Assembly (NCBI GenBank): GCA_904501975.1
Contig: CAJGCZ010000007.1
Span: 1 to 64,000, forward strand
Reading direction: 5' to 3'
Origin: an uncultured Akkermansia sp.
GTDB lineage: Bacteria > Verrucomicrobiota > Verrucomicrobiia > Verrucomicrobiales > Akkermansiaceae
DNA length: 64,000 nucleotides
A program made the position numbers and the translations under genes. Under the pieces are notes generated by a model. The model made no database searches, had not been told where the DNA came from, and saw only the letters and a list, made by a program, of their open reading frames with translations. This document shows, in pieces, positions 17,296-25,726 of the stretch. Each line of letters begins with the position of its first letter. Position 1 is the first letter of the stretch.

Positions 17296-19163
17296 GACTC
17301 AGAGGACTCCTTTCCTGTTTCGGTTGCGGTTCTCACCTGCTCATCATACAGAGAACGATAGAGCATGCACTGCTCATAAAGCTCGGCATGCTTGCCATCC
17401 GCCACGATGCGCCCTTCGTTAAAGACAAGGATACGATCTGCCATGCGAATGGTGCTGAATCGGTGAGCAATGACAAAGGTGGTGCGAGAACTGGCCATGT
17501 TTTCCAAAGCTTGCTGAATAAGCGCTTCGCTCTTCATGTCCAGCGCAGAGGTAGCTTCGTCCAAGATAAGAATGGGGGCATTCTTTAAGATGGCGCGGGC
17601 AATGGAAACACGCTGGCGCTGACCGCCGGACAATCCGGCACCGCCCTCTGCCAACATCATGTTGTAGCCATCGGGATGCGCATCTGCAAACTCACTCACA
17701 CAGGCAGCATCGCCTGCCTTGCGGATGTCCTCCGCCGAAGCACCCGGGCGGCCCACCCGAATATTCTCAGCAACGCTGCCACGGAACAGTGCTGCAAACT
17801 GAGAGACCAAACCGATATTGTCGGTGCGGTCAGCGCGTGCAATGTCGCGCACATCCACTCCGTCAATCGAAACCGAACCGGAATCCGGGTCGTAAAAACG
17901 GCAGATGAGGTTAATGAAAGTCGTTTTACCGGAACCACTGGGGCCCACCAACGCCACTGTTTGGCCGGCAGGCACATGAACCGTAATATCGTGCAGAACC
18001 GTTTTCTCCTCGTTGTAGGAGAAGGTGACGTGGTTGAAATCCACAGCACCGGCAGGAGGAACAGGCAGCGGCTTGGGGTCTTTGGGCTCGGGCGTTTCAT
18101 CCGTAGCATGCAGCACCTCGTTAATGCCGGTCATGACCACGCTCATCATTTGGCAATAGTTGGCCACCGTGCCCAATCGCTTGATAGGATCGTAGCAGAA
18201 ATAGAATGCTGTGGCAATGGCTGTAAACTGCTCCAGCGTAAGCTTATCGCCCGTACTGCGGAACAACGAGAAGGAGAGAGCCATGGCGCTCACAATCTCG
18301 ATGGAGGGAGAAACAAATGCCTTCCACATTTCAACACGCACAATGGCCTTGTTAAACTTAACAATACTGGCATTGAGCAATTTCTCGCGCAGGGATTGAA
18401 GGTTGAAGGCGCGCACCTCACGCTGGGCTGCCAAGGCTTCCTCTACATCTGCCGTTACAGAATCCATTCCCTGCATGACCTTGCGCATCTTTTTCACCAT
18501 GCGCTTGCCCACCCAACGCACCAAGGGAATGCAGAGAGCCGTGATGAGCAAATTACCCAAAAGCATGGCTGAGCTTTCATTGGAGAGGGCTGCATACACC
18601 AAATACCCCAAGGCTGCCACCAAGGTAAGCGGCTGAACAACCAAATCGTTGAGCACCTGAATCAATTGCTGCTGCAACGATTGCGTGTATTGAATGACCG
18701 TTGTCATCATTTTACCGCGAGAATTGCGGTCGTGGAAGGAGAAGGACAAATATTGCAGACGCGCAAAAACATCCACACGCAAATCCGTCATCATGCCCAC
18801 ACCTGCCTTTGTTAACAAATAGGAGTTGTAGTAAGTGGAAATACCACGCACCATGAGAATAAGGGGAATAAACAGGGCAGCCCCCCAAAGAATAATCGCT
18901 TGGGTATTATCGGCTCCGGATTCCAATCCCAAGAAAGACTGCACGCCATCCTTCATCGCCAGCAACCATGCAGGGGGCGGAACCGAACCGAACACAATGG
19001 GAATCACCTTCTCCACCATCACCGGAACACCAAAACCGGCAGAAGCAGCGGCAAGAATACCGGCCAGAATTCCCAATATCAGATTCGAGGAATAACGCGG
19101 AAGATATTTCCGCAGGTAAGGTTTAACCAAAACCCAAAAGCTCTTTTGTTGCGCATTGCTCAT
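17292..19163 (-). CDS. ABC exporter, fused permease and ATPase (MsbA-like), operon leader
   Basis: 623 aa from the ATG at 19163. An in-frame ATG 40 codons upstream (19283) is rejected because the promoter (-10 at 19176-19181) lies inside that extension. Transmembrane domain about residues 10-350; nucleotide-binding domain with GPSGSGKTT, LSGGQRQR, ILILDEATSALD and VIAHRFST, all intact. It overlaps the next transporter gene by 4 bases, the pattern of obligate heterodimeric exporters. Two orphan proteins follow in the same operon. The C-terminus ends in a Glu/Ser-rich tail (TETGKESSES). Confidence 0.88.
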   Translation of the reverse strand: MSNAQQKSFWVLVKPYLRKYLPRYSSNLILGILAGILAAASAGFGVPVMVEKVIPIVFGSVPPPAWLLAMKDGVQSFLGLESGADNTQAIILWGAALFIPLILMVRGISTYYNSYLLTKAGVGMMTDLRVDVFARLQYLSFSFHDRNSRGKMMTTVIQYTQSLQQQLIQVLNDLVVQPLTLVAALGYLVYAALSNESSAMLLGNLLITALCIPLVRWVGKRMVKKMRKVMQGMDSVTADVEEALAAQREVRAFNLQSLREKLLNASIVKFNKAIVRVEMWKAFVSPSIEIVSAMALSFSLFRSTGDKLTLEQFTAIATAFYFCYDPIKRLGTVANYCQMMSVVMTGINEVLHATDETPEPKDPKPLPVPPAGAVDFNHVTFSYNEEKTVLHDITVHVPAGQTVALVGPSGSGKTTFINLICRFYDPDSGSVSIDGVDVRDIARADRTDNIGLVSQFAALFRGSVAENIRVGRPGASAEDIRKAGDAACVSEFADAHPDGYNMMLAEGGAGLSGGQRQRVSIARAILKNAPILILDEATSALDMKSEALIQQALENMASSRTTFVIAHRFSTIRMADRILVFNEGRIVADGKHAELYEQCMLYRSLYDEQVRTATETGKESSES

Positions 19164-19175
19164 ATACCGATGGTG

Positions 19176-19205
19176 AGTATAGCACAAAGCGCCTGCCGGA
19201 ATCAA
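19176..19205 (-). promoter_or_regulatory. Near-leaderless promoter of the ABC operon
   Basis: On the - strand, TTGATT (19200-19205), 18-bp spacer, TATACT (19176-19181). The -10 ends 12 bases before the ATG at 19163, which decides the start and implies a very short leader. Confidence 0.6.
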
Positions 19206-19228
19206 CCAAAAAGGGGCTGACCGCGCAA

Positions 19229-19263
19229 TAAAAAAGCACTCGGAGCCCGCAGACTCCGAGTGC
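19229..19263 (-). terminator. Intrinsic terminator of the aspartate aminotransferase gene
   Basis: GCACTCGGAG/CTCCGAGTGC is a perfect 10-bp stem with an 8-base loop, followed on the - strand by TTTTTTATT. Confidence 0.9.
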
Positions 19264-19283
19264 CGAAAAGATACTAAGCGCAA

Positions 19284-20450
19284 TTAGTGCTTTTTGCAGA
19301 AGTTTTCCAAGCGATCCAAGCCCTCCTTAAGCACATCGAGAGAGGTGCAGTAGGAGATGCGGATGGCGTTGTCGTTACCGAAAGCAATACCGGGAACGGC
19401 TGCCACCTTGTAGTCCTCAAGCAACTTGTTGCAGAGGGTAAGGGAATCCATACCGAGCTCGGTGGTATCCAAGAAGAAGTAGAAGGCGCCCTTGGGCTCC
19501 ACTACCTTAATCTTGGGCATCTTGCTAAGGCGGTCAAATACATACTGGCGGCGGAAGTCGTACTCCTCGCGCAGGTCGGAGATGAAGGACTGGTCGCCGT
19601 TCAGAGCCTCGATAGCACCGTACTGGCAGAAGGTGGTGGCATTGGAGGCGCAGTGGTCCTGAATCATCTTGATGTAGTGAGCAATCTGAGCAGGAGCAGC
19701 GGTGTAACCCAAGCGCCAGCCGGTCATGGCATAGCCCTTGGAGAAGCCGTTGATGGTGATGGTGAGGTTGTACAGCTCGGGGCTGAGAGAAGCCATGGAA
19801 ACGTGCTTCTCTTCATCGTAAATCAGGTGCTCGTAAATCTCATCGGAAATGATGAGGATATCCTCCTCTACGGCAACTTCACCAATGGCGCGCAACTCTT
19901 CCTCCGTGTAAACGGCACCGGTCGGGTTGTGCGGCGTGGTGAGAATAATCATCTTGGTGCGGGGAGTCATGGCGTTGGCAAACTCCTCAGCCGTAATCTT
20001 CCAGCCGTTCTCAGGCTTCGTTTCCACGAACACGGGAGTAGCGCCGCAAAGCTGCACCATGGAGGGATAGCTTACCCAGTACGGAGAAGGAATGATAACC
20101 TCATCGCCTTCGCTCACTGTTGCGCGCAGGGCGGCATAAACAGCGGGCTTAGCACCGGAGCATACGCAAATCTGATCAATGCTGTAATCAAGATTGTTAT
20201 CACGCTTGAGCTTATCACTGATAGCTTGGCGAAGAGAAGGAAGGCCGACGGAGGGAGTGTACTTGGTAGCACCGTCCTCCAGAGCTTTGATGGCGGCAAC
20301 CTTGATGTTCTCGGGCGTATCCTTATCGGGCTCGCCACCGGCAAGGCCATAAACCTGCTCGCCCTTAGCCTTCATCTCTTTAGCCTTGTTGGTAACGGCC
20401 AAAGTAAGAGAGGGGGAAAGCGCAGCTACTGTTGGTGAAATGAAGTCCAT
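19284..20450 (-). CDS. aspC: Aspartate aminotransferase, class I (subgroup Ib)
   Basis: 388 aa. PLP-dependent transaminase converting aspartate and 2-oxoglutarate to oxaloacetate and glutamate. Seen: GLAGGEPDKDTP, YTPSVGLPSLRQAI, PSPYWVSYP, TTPHNPTGAVY, the internal-aldimine Lys238 in NGFSKGYAMTGWRLGY and the substrate-carboxylate Arg in IRISYC. Length and motifs fit the Thermus/Bacillus-type Ib enzymes, which may also accept aromatic acids or prephenate. A single gene with its own promoter and terminator, placed between the ABC operon and a divergent acetyltransferase. Confidence 0.92.
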   Translation of the reverse strand: MDFISPTVAALSPSLTLAVTNKAKEMKAKGEQVYGLAGGEPDKDTPENIKVAAIKALEDGATKYTPSVGLPSLRQAISDKLKRDNNLDYSIDQICVCSGAKPAVYAALRATVSEGDEVIIPSPYWVSYPSMVQLCGATPVFVETKPENGWKITAEEFANAMTPRTKMIILTTPHNPTGAVYTEEELRAIGEVAVEEDILIISDEIYEHLIYDEEKHVSMASLSPELYNLTITINGFSKGYAMTGWRLGYTAAPAQIAHYIKMIQDHCASNATTFCQYGAIEALNGDQSFISDLREEYDFRRQYVFDRLSKMPKIKVVEPKGAFYFFLDTTELGMDSLTLCNKLLEDYKVAAVPGIAFGNDNAIRISYCTSLDVLKEGLDRLENFCKKH

Positions 20451-20512
20451 TGCTAAAAAAATGTTAGAAATCTTGAATTAGTGCAGACAGGCCGGCACGG
20501 CATGTCTGGCAT

Positions 20513-20541
20513 ATATTAGAGCACAAGCCCCTTTTTGGCAA
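20513..20541 (-). promoter_or_regulatory. Promoter of aspC
   Basis: On the - strand TTGCCA (20536-20541), 17-bp spacer, TAATAT (20513-20518). The leader would be about 56 bases. Confidence 0.6.
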
Positions 20542-20605
20542 GCAAAATTTATGCCGTTGACGTGCAAAATAGCAAACGAAAGCACAAGGGTGTGCGGGTT
20601 GCGAC

Positions 20606-20634
20606 TTGACGGACGGGCCCTCACAAGGTAAGAT
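20606..20634 (+). promoter_or_regulatory. Promoter of the GNAT gene
   Basis: TTGACG (20606-20611), 17-bp spacer, TAAGAT (20629-20634), 20 bases before the ATG at 20655. Confidence 0.6.
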
Positions 20635-20654
20635 AGAGAATAGACCTATACCGC

Positions 20655-21143
20655 ATGATACGCACTCTCCGACCAGAAGACGCTCCGGCCATTGCAGCCA
20701 TTTATGCCCATTACGTGGCAGAAACCACCATTTCCTTTGAAACCGTGCCCCCAACAATCGAGCAAATGGAAGAACGGCTGGCGCATATTATACAGCACTA
20801 CCCTGCTGTGGTGTGGGAAGAAGATGGCGAGATACTGGGGTATAGCTATGCCCATGCCTGGAAAGAGCGAGCCGCCTACGCTCATAGCTGGGAAACAAGC
20901 ATTTACCTTGCGCCCAAGGCCATGCACCGCGGCATAGGCCGCGCCCTGATGCTGGAGCTGATAAACCGCAGCAAAGCCCAAGGTTGCCACGTGCTGATTG
21001 CCTGTATAACCGGAGACAACGCTGGCAGCCGGAAATTTCATGAAAAACTGGGGTTCACCCCTGCCTCACACTTCAAGCAGGTGGGCTATAAGTTCGGCAG
21101 GCGTTTGGATGTAACGGATTACCAGCTGCTGCTGGATTGCTGA
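20655..21143 (+). CDS. GNAT N-acetyltransferase, phosphinothricin acetyltransferase-like
   Basis: 162 aa, a full GNAT domain: IRTLRPEDAPAIAAIYAHYV at the N-terminus, ISFETVPPT, the acceptor-side GYSYAHAWKERAAY, and the acetyl-CoA loop MHRGIGRALMLELI near 92-105. This subgroup (Pat/YncA/MddA) acetylates amino groups of methionine derivatives or phosphinothricin; the physiological substrate here is not known. Its own promoter is divergent from aspC. Cytoplasmic. Confidence 0.85.
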   Translation: MIRTLRPEDAPAIAAIYAHYVAETTISFETVPPTIEQMEERLAHIIQHYPAVVWEEDGEILGYSYAHAWKERAAYAHSWETSIYLAPKAMHRGIGRALMLELINRSKAQGCHVLIACITGDNAGSRKFHEKLGFTPASHFKQVGYKFGRRLDVTDYQLLLDC

Positions 21144-21163
21144 TACTTCCTCAAGAAATTAGA

Positions 21164-21191
21164 TTGACAAGCCCCTGCCTTGTGTTACTAT
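21164..21191 (+). promoter_or_regulatory. Promoter of the tail-anchored orphan gene
   Basis: TTGACA (21164-21169), 16-bp spacer, TACTAT (21186-21191), about 45 bases of leader before the ATG at 21243. Confidence 0.65.
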
Positions 21192-21242
21192 CGAGAATGA
21201 ACGCTTTTTCTCACTCTCATATTAGTTTATTCTTCATTAATT

Positions 21243-22022
21243 ATGGACATTTACATTCAATCCGCCGGCTCCATCAAGGGGTATGATGCAAGAAGCCGCC
21301 TTGGCACCCGCCCGGTACCATCGGAGGTCGTATCATGGCACAATGCGCTGGATAAAGATGATGCAGCCTTTGCTCTTGTGGCAGGCCGCAGCAACGGAAC
21401 CTGGTACATAGAATACCGCCATCTGTACCTGCCGGAGATGGTTGATAGGCGCAACCGCCCCATTACCCTGAGCATTTGCTTCGGTGGGCTGAGAACAGAG
21501 GCCGAAGTTCGCGCCCTTGCCCTGGCGTATCAGGATTTTGAAACCATTTTTGACGGCACCCGCTGCTTAGGGCGCTACTGCGAAGCGCTTGCACGAGCCT
21601 ACCAACCCACAGAAATCGGCGATTATCGTTACAACATTGACGCCGCCGAAGAATGGGCAGCAGAGGCCATTATTCGCTACATGGATCAATTGCAGCTCAC
21701 CTACACCGGCTCGCCCACTGTTTTCCTGATTAACAATCCGGAAGATAAGAAGGTGGATGATATTGAATCCACCCTGCGCCAATACCGATTGCAAGACAAG
21801 GACGGCATGCGACTGTTCTGGACGTCGTCCTACGCCCCGTCAGCATGTCCGGCGGACATTGTTGTTAAGCCGGAAATACAAAGCACCGCCACGGCAAAGA
21901 ACTCATCGGCTTTCGAAAAGTTCGTGCGTCTCATCCAAGAGAATCCGAAGGAGACGGCCATTGCCCTCAGCTCGGCAGCCGCAACTCTGGCGGCTGTACT
22001 GCTGCTACGCAAGAAGCTCTAA
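21243..22022 (+). CDS. Uncharacterised tail-anchored protein
   Basis: 259 aa. It begins with MDIYIQSAGSIKGYDARS and has no signal peptide. A soluble domain fills residues 1-215 and includes WYIEYRHLYLPEMVDRRNRPI and a helical region around 90-150. One hydrophobic helix near residues 237-256, followed by a basic RKKL end, is typical of a C-terminal membrane anchor with the bulk in the cytoplasm. The first residues recall uncharacterised bacterial proteins starting xxIYxQSxG, a weak memory-based link. Single-gene unit with its own promoter and terminator. Function unknown. Confidence 0.7.
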   Translation: MDIYIQSAGSIKGYDARSRLGTRPVPSEVVSWHNALDKDDAAFALVAGRSNGTWYIEYRHLYLPEMVDRRNRPITLSICFGGLRTEAEVRALALAYQDFETIFDGTRCLGRYCEALARAYQPTEIGDYRYNIDAAEEWAAEAIIRYMDQLQLTYTGSPTVFLINNPEDKKVDDIESTLRQYRLQDKDGMRLFWTSSYAPSACPADIVVKPEIQSTATAKNSSAFEKFVRLIQENPKETAIALSSAAATLAAVLLLRKKL

Positions 22023-22038
22023 GGCTAAGGCAAGCACG

Positions 22039-22087
22039 TTTACGCAAAAATCCCCGGCTCTTATCGAGTCGGGGATTTTTGCGTAAA
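22039..22087. terminator. Strong bidirectional terminator
   Basis: TTTACGCAAAAATCCCCG...CTC pairs with GAG..CGGGGATTTTTGCGTAAA around a short loop, with A- and T-runs built into the stem. It serves the gene at 21243 (+) and the RpiB-SHMT gene (-). Confidence 0.9.
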
Positions 22088-22100
22088 CTGACGGATGCTA

Positions 22101-23786
22101 TCAGGGCATGGGGAAGGAGCGATTGAAGGCAGAAACCTCCTCACGCAGAGCATCATAAGCATTCGGCGTAGCGCAGACATTCTGGCCGGCCAAAATGGAC
22201 AAGCAGCGAGCAATGAACTCTGCCACGCGTACCACGTCTTGCTCCTTCATGCCGCGAGTCGTTACGGCAGGAGTACCGATACGGATACCGGAAGGTTTGT
22301 TGGTGGAACCCTTATCGTAGGGGATAGCATTCTTGTTGACGGTGATACCCACCTTATCCAACGCAACCTGGGCATCGGCGCCATTGAGGCCCTTACCGCT
22401 AAGGTCTACCAAGAAGCAGTGATTATCCGTGCCACCGGCAACGATGCGGAAACCAAGTTCTGCCAAACGAGCAGCCATGGCCTTGGAGTTCTTTACCACC
22501 TGAGCGGCATACTCGCGGAACTCAGGACGCAGAGCCTCACCCAAGCAAGCAGCCTTAGCGGCAATCACGTGCATGAGCGGGCCACCCTGCAAGCCGGGGA
22601 ACGTGGCGCTGTTAAGCTTCTTAGCCCACTTCTCTTTGCAGAGCACCAGACCACCGCGCGGGCCTCGAAGGCTCTTGTGCGTGGTAGTGGACACAAAGTC
22701 AGCATAGGGAACCGGAGAGGGATGCACACCGGCAGCAACCAAACCGGCAATGTGAGCCATATCCACAAACATGATGGCACCCACCTCATCACAAATCTCG
22801 CGAATGCGGGCAAAATCAATCGTGCGGGAGTATGCGGAAGCACCGGCGAGAATCAAAGCGGGCTTGCACTCGCGAGCCTTCTCGGCAAGAGCATCGTAAT
22901 CAATGCACTCGGTCTCGGGGTTCACACCGTAATGCACAACCTTGTACTGCTTGCCGGAGAAATTGGCAAAGAAACCATGAGAAAGGTGACCACCACAGGC
23001 GAGGTCCATAGAAAGGATAGTATCGCCGGGGTTGATGCAAGCATGGTATACAGACATATTGGCCTGAGAACCGGAGTGAGCCTGAACATTGGCAAACTCG
23101 CAGCCAAAGAGAGCCATGGCGCGGTCAATAGCCAGCTGCTCCACTTTGTCCACCACCTCGCAACCGCCGTACCAGCGCTTGTCGGGATACCCTTCTGCGT
23201 ACTTATTGGTCAGGATAGAGCCTTGGGCCTCCATCACAGCAGGAGAGGTAAAGTTTTCGGAAGCAATAAGCTCGATATTGTTGTTCTGGCGCTTGCGCTC
23301 TTCTTCAATCAGAGCGGCCAACTCGGGGTCGGACACAGCAAGCGGAGAACCGGAAGCCTTCAACAAACGAGCCTCGTGGCGACCGCCCTCAAACTCAGCG
23401 TTCAACCAAGTGGAGAGAATCTCATCCAGCATATCAGAGTTCACGAAAGCTGCTGCAAGGCACATTACATTGGAGTTGTTGTGCTGGCGGGAAAGAGCAG
23501 CAACCTGGGGAGAACGCACCAATGTAGCGCGTACACCACGCCAACGGTTTGCAGCAATGCTCATACCAATGCCGGAGAAACAAACGAGGATACCGCGGTC
23601 TGCACGACCATCGACCACACGTTTGCACACTTCGTTGGCATAGTCGGAATAATCGCAGGATTCCTTTGTAAACGGGCCAACGTCCTCTACAGTAAAGCCC
23701 CAGCTGGTGAGCAACTCTACGGCAACTTCTTTCAGCTCCACGCCTTTGTGGTCTGAACCGATGACGATGCGAAGGTTTGTATCCAT
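22101..23786 (-). CDS. glyA: Fusion of ribose-5-phosphate isomerase B and serine hydroxymethyltransferase
   Basis: 561 aa in one frame. Residues 1-145 are RpiB-like: [29 protein letters not shown] with catalytic Cys69, [11 protein letters not shown] and [11 protein letters not shown]. Residues 150-561 are a complete [40 protein letters not shown], the PLP lysine Lys371 in [14 protein letters not shown], and [17 protein letters not shown] interconverts serine and glycine, loading tetrahydrofolate; RpiB interconverts ribose- and ribulose-5-phosphate. In the isomerase half the usual CGTG has become CFSG, so activity may have changed. From memory, similar fusions exist in the Planctomycetes/Verrucomicrobia group. 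The gene symbol refers to the SHMT half. Confidence 0.9.
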   Translation of the reverse strand: MDTNLRIVIGSDHKGVELKEVAVELLTSWGFTVEDVGPFTKESCDYSDYANEVCKRVVDGRADRGILVCFSGIGMSIAANRWRGVRATLVRSPQVAALSRQHNNSNVMCLAAAFVNSDMLDEILSTWLNAEFEGGRHEARLLKASGSPLAVSDPELAALIEEERKRQNNNIELIASENFTSPAVMEAQGSILTNKYAEGYPDKRWYGGCEVVDKVEQLAIDRAMALFGCEFANVQAHSGSQANMSVYHACINPGDTILSMDLACGGHLSHGFFANFSGKQYKVVHYGVNPETECIDYDALAEKARECKPALILAGASAYSRTIDFARIREICDEVGAIMFVDMAHIAGLVAAGVHPSPVPYADFVSTTTHKSLRGPRGGLVLCKEKWAKKLNSATFPGLQGGPLMHVIAAKAACLGEALRPEFREYAAQVVKNSKAMAARLAELGFRIVAGGTDNHCFLVDLSGKGLNGADAQVALDKVGITVNKNAIPYDKGSTNKPSGIRIGTPAVTTRGMKEQDVVRVAEFIARCLSILAGQNVCATPNAYDALREEVSAFNRSFPMP

Positions 23787-23815
23787 AAAATTTTAATAGT
23801 ACCCTGACGGGCGCG

Positions 23816-23844
23816 ATTCTACCACATTAAAAGCAGAGACGCAA
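23816..23844 (-). promoter_or_regulatory. Promoter of the RpiB-SHMT gene
   Basis: On the - strand TTGCGT (23839-23844), 17-bp spacer, TAGAAT (23816-23821), about 29 bases before the ATG. Confidence 0.55.
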
Positions 23845-23869
23845 GCCCATATTCATGGCGAAGTGTGAC

Positions 23870-25717
23870 TTACTTTTTACGCGCCAGGAAGCGGCGGGCA
23901 AAGGCCTCCAGCTCCGGCACACGCAAGAAGAAGCACGCAGCCAAATACAGCATTCCCACAAAGCAGCCGCCTACAGCTAAAGCCGCAAAGCGAGACATGA
24001 AGCCCCATGCCAGGAAATCCGTGAAGAACAACTCCTTAATCTGCCAGCAGAACACACCCAGCAAGGCCCCTGCCCCCAATATGCGCAAGATACCGGGAAT
24101 AAGAATAGAACAGGCCATGGAGCCCAGCAGATGGCGCAGATAGAAGAAATAGAACAAGAAGTTGAGTGTGGTAACAAAGGCTGTGGTCAAGGCAAGCCAC
24201 ATAACACCCAGCCCCAACACATGGATGAAACAATAGTTGAGAGAAAGAGAAATAAAGCAGGCAAACAAAGCCAAACATGCCGGAGCCCAAGGCTTCTCCA
24301 AGGCTAGGAATACCGGCTGCAGCACCTTCATGCCGGCATAGCCCAATAAGCCGATGCAATAGGCACCAAGCACCTGCCCCATCAAGGCGGAGGCATGGGC
24401 ATCGAAACGCCCGCGCTGGAAGAAGATGCTAACAATCTCCTGCCCCCAAAGGCCCAAAATAACGGCTGAGGGAACAGCAAAGAAGGCCACAAAGCGCATG
24501 GCCTGCGCCAAATGCTCGGGGATTTCTTTATTGCCCTTTTGAAGAGACATGCGCGATACGGACGGCAACACCACCATGCCCACAGCCACACCAAAAAGAG
24601 CTACCGGCAACTGCCAAAGGTGAAAGGCACCGGAAAGAGCAGTGACGGAACCACCGGGAAGATACAAGGCAAACGAGGTATTAATGAACACCTGCGTCTG
24701 CGTAATACCGGCAGCGATAACGCCGGGCAGCATCAAATACCAAATACGGCGCACAGCCGGATTGGCAAACACTAATTTAGCAGACTGAACGGAAAGCCCC
24801 AAGTTCCAACGGGGGCGATAACCTTTCTTGCGCAAAGCCGGTATTTGCACCAAAATCTGCGCTGCGCCACCCAGCACCACGGCTACGGCAAAACCATACA
24901 AGGCTGTGGGGCCGAACGACGGGTCAATCAACCACCCCAACAAGCACCCCACACCCACCGTGGTAAGGTTAAAGGCAGCACTCGCTAAATTAGGCAGGCC
25001 GAATATACCAAAGACATTGAGGGCTCCCATGCAAAGAGCCGACAACGACGCCATCAGAATGAAGGGCCACATAATGCGGCATAAACCGGCCGCTAATCCC
25101 ATGAAACTTTGCTTTTCCACACGCAGGGCACCGGCGGGCACCTTGGTAGCTGCAGAGAGTGTAACCTCCTGCCCCACTTGCAGCTTCTCTACAGCAGAAA
25201 CACGCACTACAGGCTGCGCGGAGTCCACCGCCAGAGGCGCCATCAAGCGGAAGGAGGCATGGGTGCGACCATCGGCATCCGTGGAGGTGCCACCGTAGAC
25301 GGCTTTCACCGTCATATCTGCCGGAGCTGTAAGGGCTGCGGGCTGTTCAAAATCTGCCACAGCACGCTCGGGGTAAAGAGCTTGAATAAACACTCCGGAA
25401 AGCAACACGCCCAAGGAGACAATAATGAGCATCAACGAAATCAGCTGAGAAACCACCTGATTGGTCAACGCCCATGCAGCCTCTTTACCGTCCTGCTTCT
25501 CCACCTTGCTCATCACACTGGTGAAGCTCTGAGAAAGAGCCCCCTCAGCAAACATATCACGCAGCATGTTGGGGATTCGGAAGGCGGTCAGGAAGGCATC
25601 CAACGCCGCCGTAGCTCCGAAAAGTGCCGTAAAGACAATTTCTCGTAACAGGCCAGTGAAGCGACAGCAAAAAATGGCAGCTGTAGCAATGAGACTCTTT
25701 TTATGGAGAGAGGACAT
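23870..25717 (-). CDS. murJ: MurJ lipid II flippase with enlarged periplasmic loop
   Basis: 615 aa polytopic MOP-superfamily protein, flipping the peptidoglycan precursor lipid II across the inner membrane. Family motifs: SRFTG-like FCCRFTGLLREIVFTALFG, FRIPNMLRDMFAEGALSQSF near 46-66, and FGIFGLPNLASAAFN. Known MurJ proteins are about 510-530 aa. The extra length is mostly an 80-residue insert around residues 122-205, between the third and fourth helices, on the periplasmic side and beta-rich (VKAVYGGTSTDADGRTH onwards). Last gene of the hom-lysC-TPR-TPR-murJ run, 9 bases after the TPR gene. Confidence 0.92.
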   Translation of the reverse strand: MSSLHKKSLIATAAIFCCRFTGLLREIVFTALFGATAALDAFLTAFRIPNMLRDMFAEGALSQSFTSVMSKVEKQDGKEAAWALTNQVVSQLISLMLIIVSLGVLLSGVFIQALYPERAVADFEQPAALTAPADMTVKAVYGGTSTDADGRTHASFRLMAPLAVDSAQPVVRVSAVEKLQVGQEVTLSAATKVPAGALRVEKQSFMGLAAGLCRIMWPFILMASLSALCMGALNVFGIFGLPNLASAAFNLTTVGVGCLLGWLIDPSFGPTALYGFAVAVVLGGAAQILVQIPALRKKGYRPRWNLGLSVQSAKLVFANPAVRRIWYLMLPGVIAAGITQTQVFINTSFALYLPGGSVTALSGAFHLWQLPVALFGVAVGMVVLPSVSRMSLQKGNKEIPEHLAQAMRFVAFFAVPSAVILGLWGQEIVSIFFQRGRFDAHASALMGQVLGAYCIGLLGYAGMKVLQPVFLALEKPWAPACLALFACFISLSLNYCFIHVLGLGVMWLALTTAFVTTLNFLFYFFYLRHLLGSMACSILIPGILRILGAGALLGVFCWQIKELFFTDFLAWGFMSRFAALAVGGCFVGMLYLAACFFLRVPELEAFARRFLARKK

Positions 25718-25726
25718 AAGCTAAAC

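Noticed and set aside
19164..19283. 40-codon N-terminal extension of the ABC transporter
   Set aside because: The promoter -10 and -35 boxes lie inside it; the internal ATG at 19163 gives a normal half-transporter.
22095..23756. 553-codon open frame opposite the RpiB-SHMT fusion
   Set aside because: Antisense shadow with low-complexity translation.
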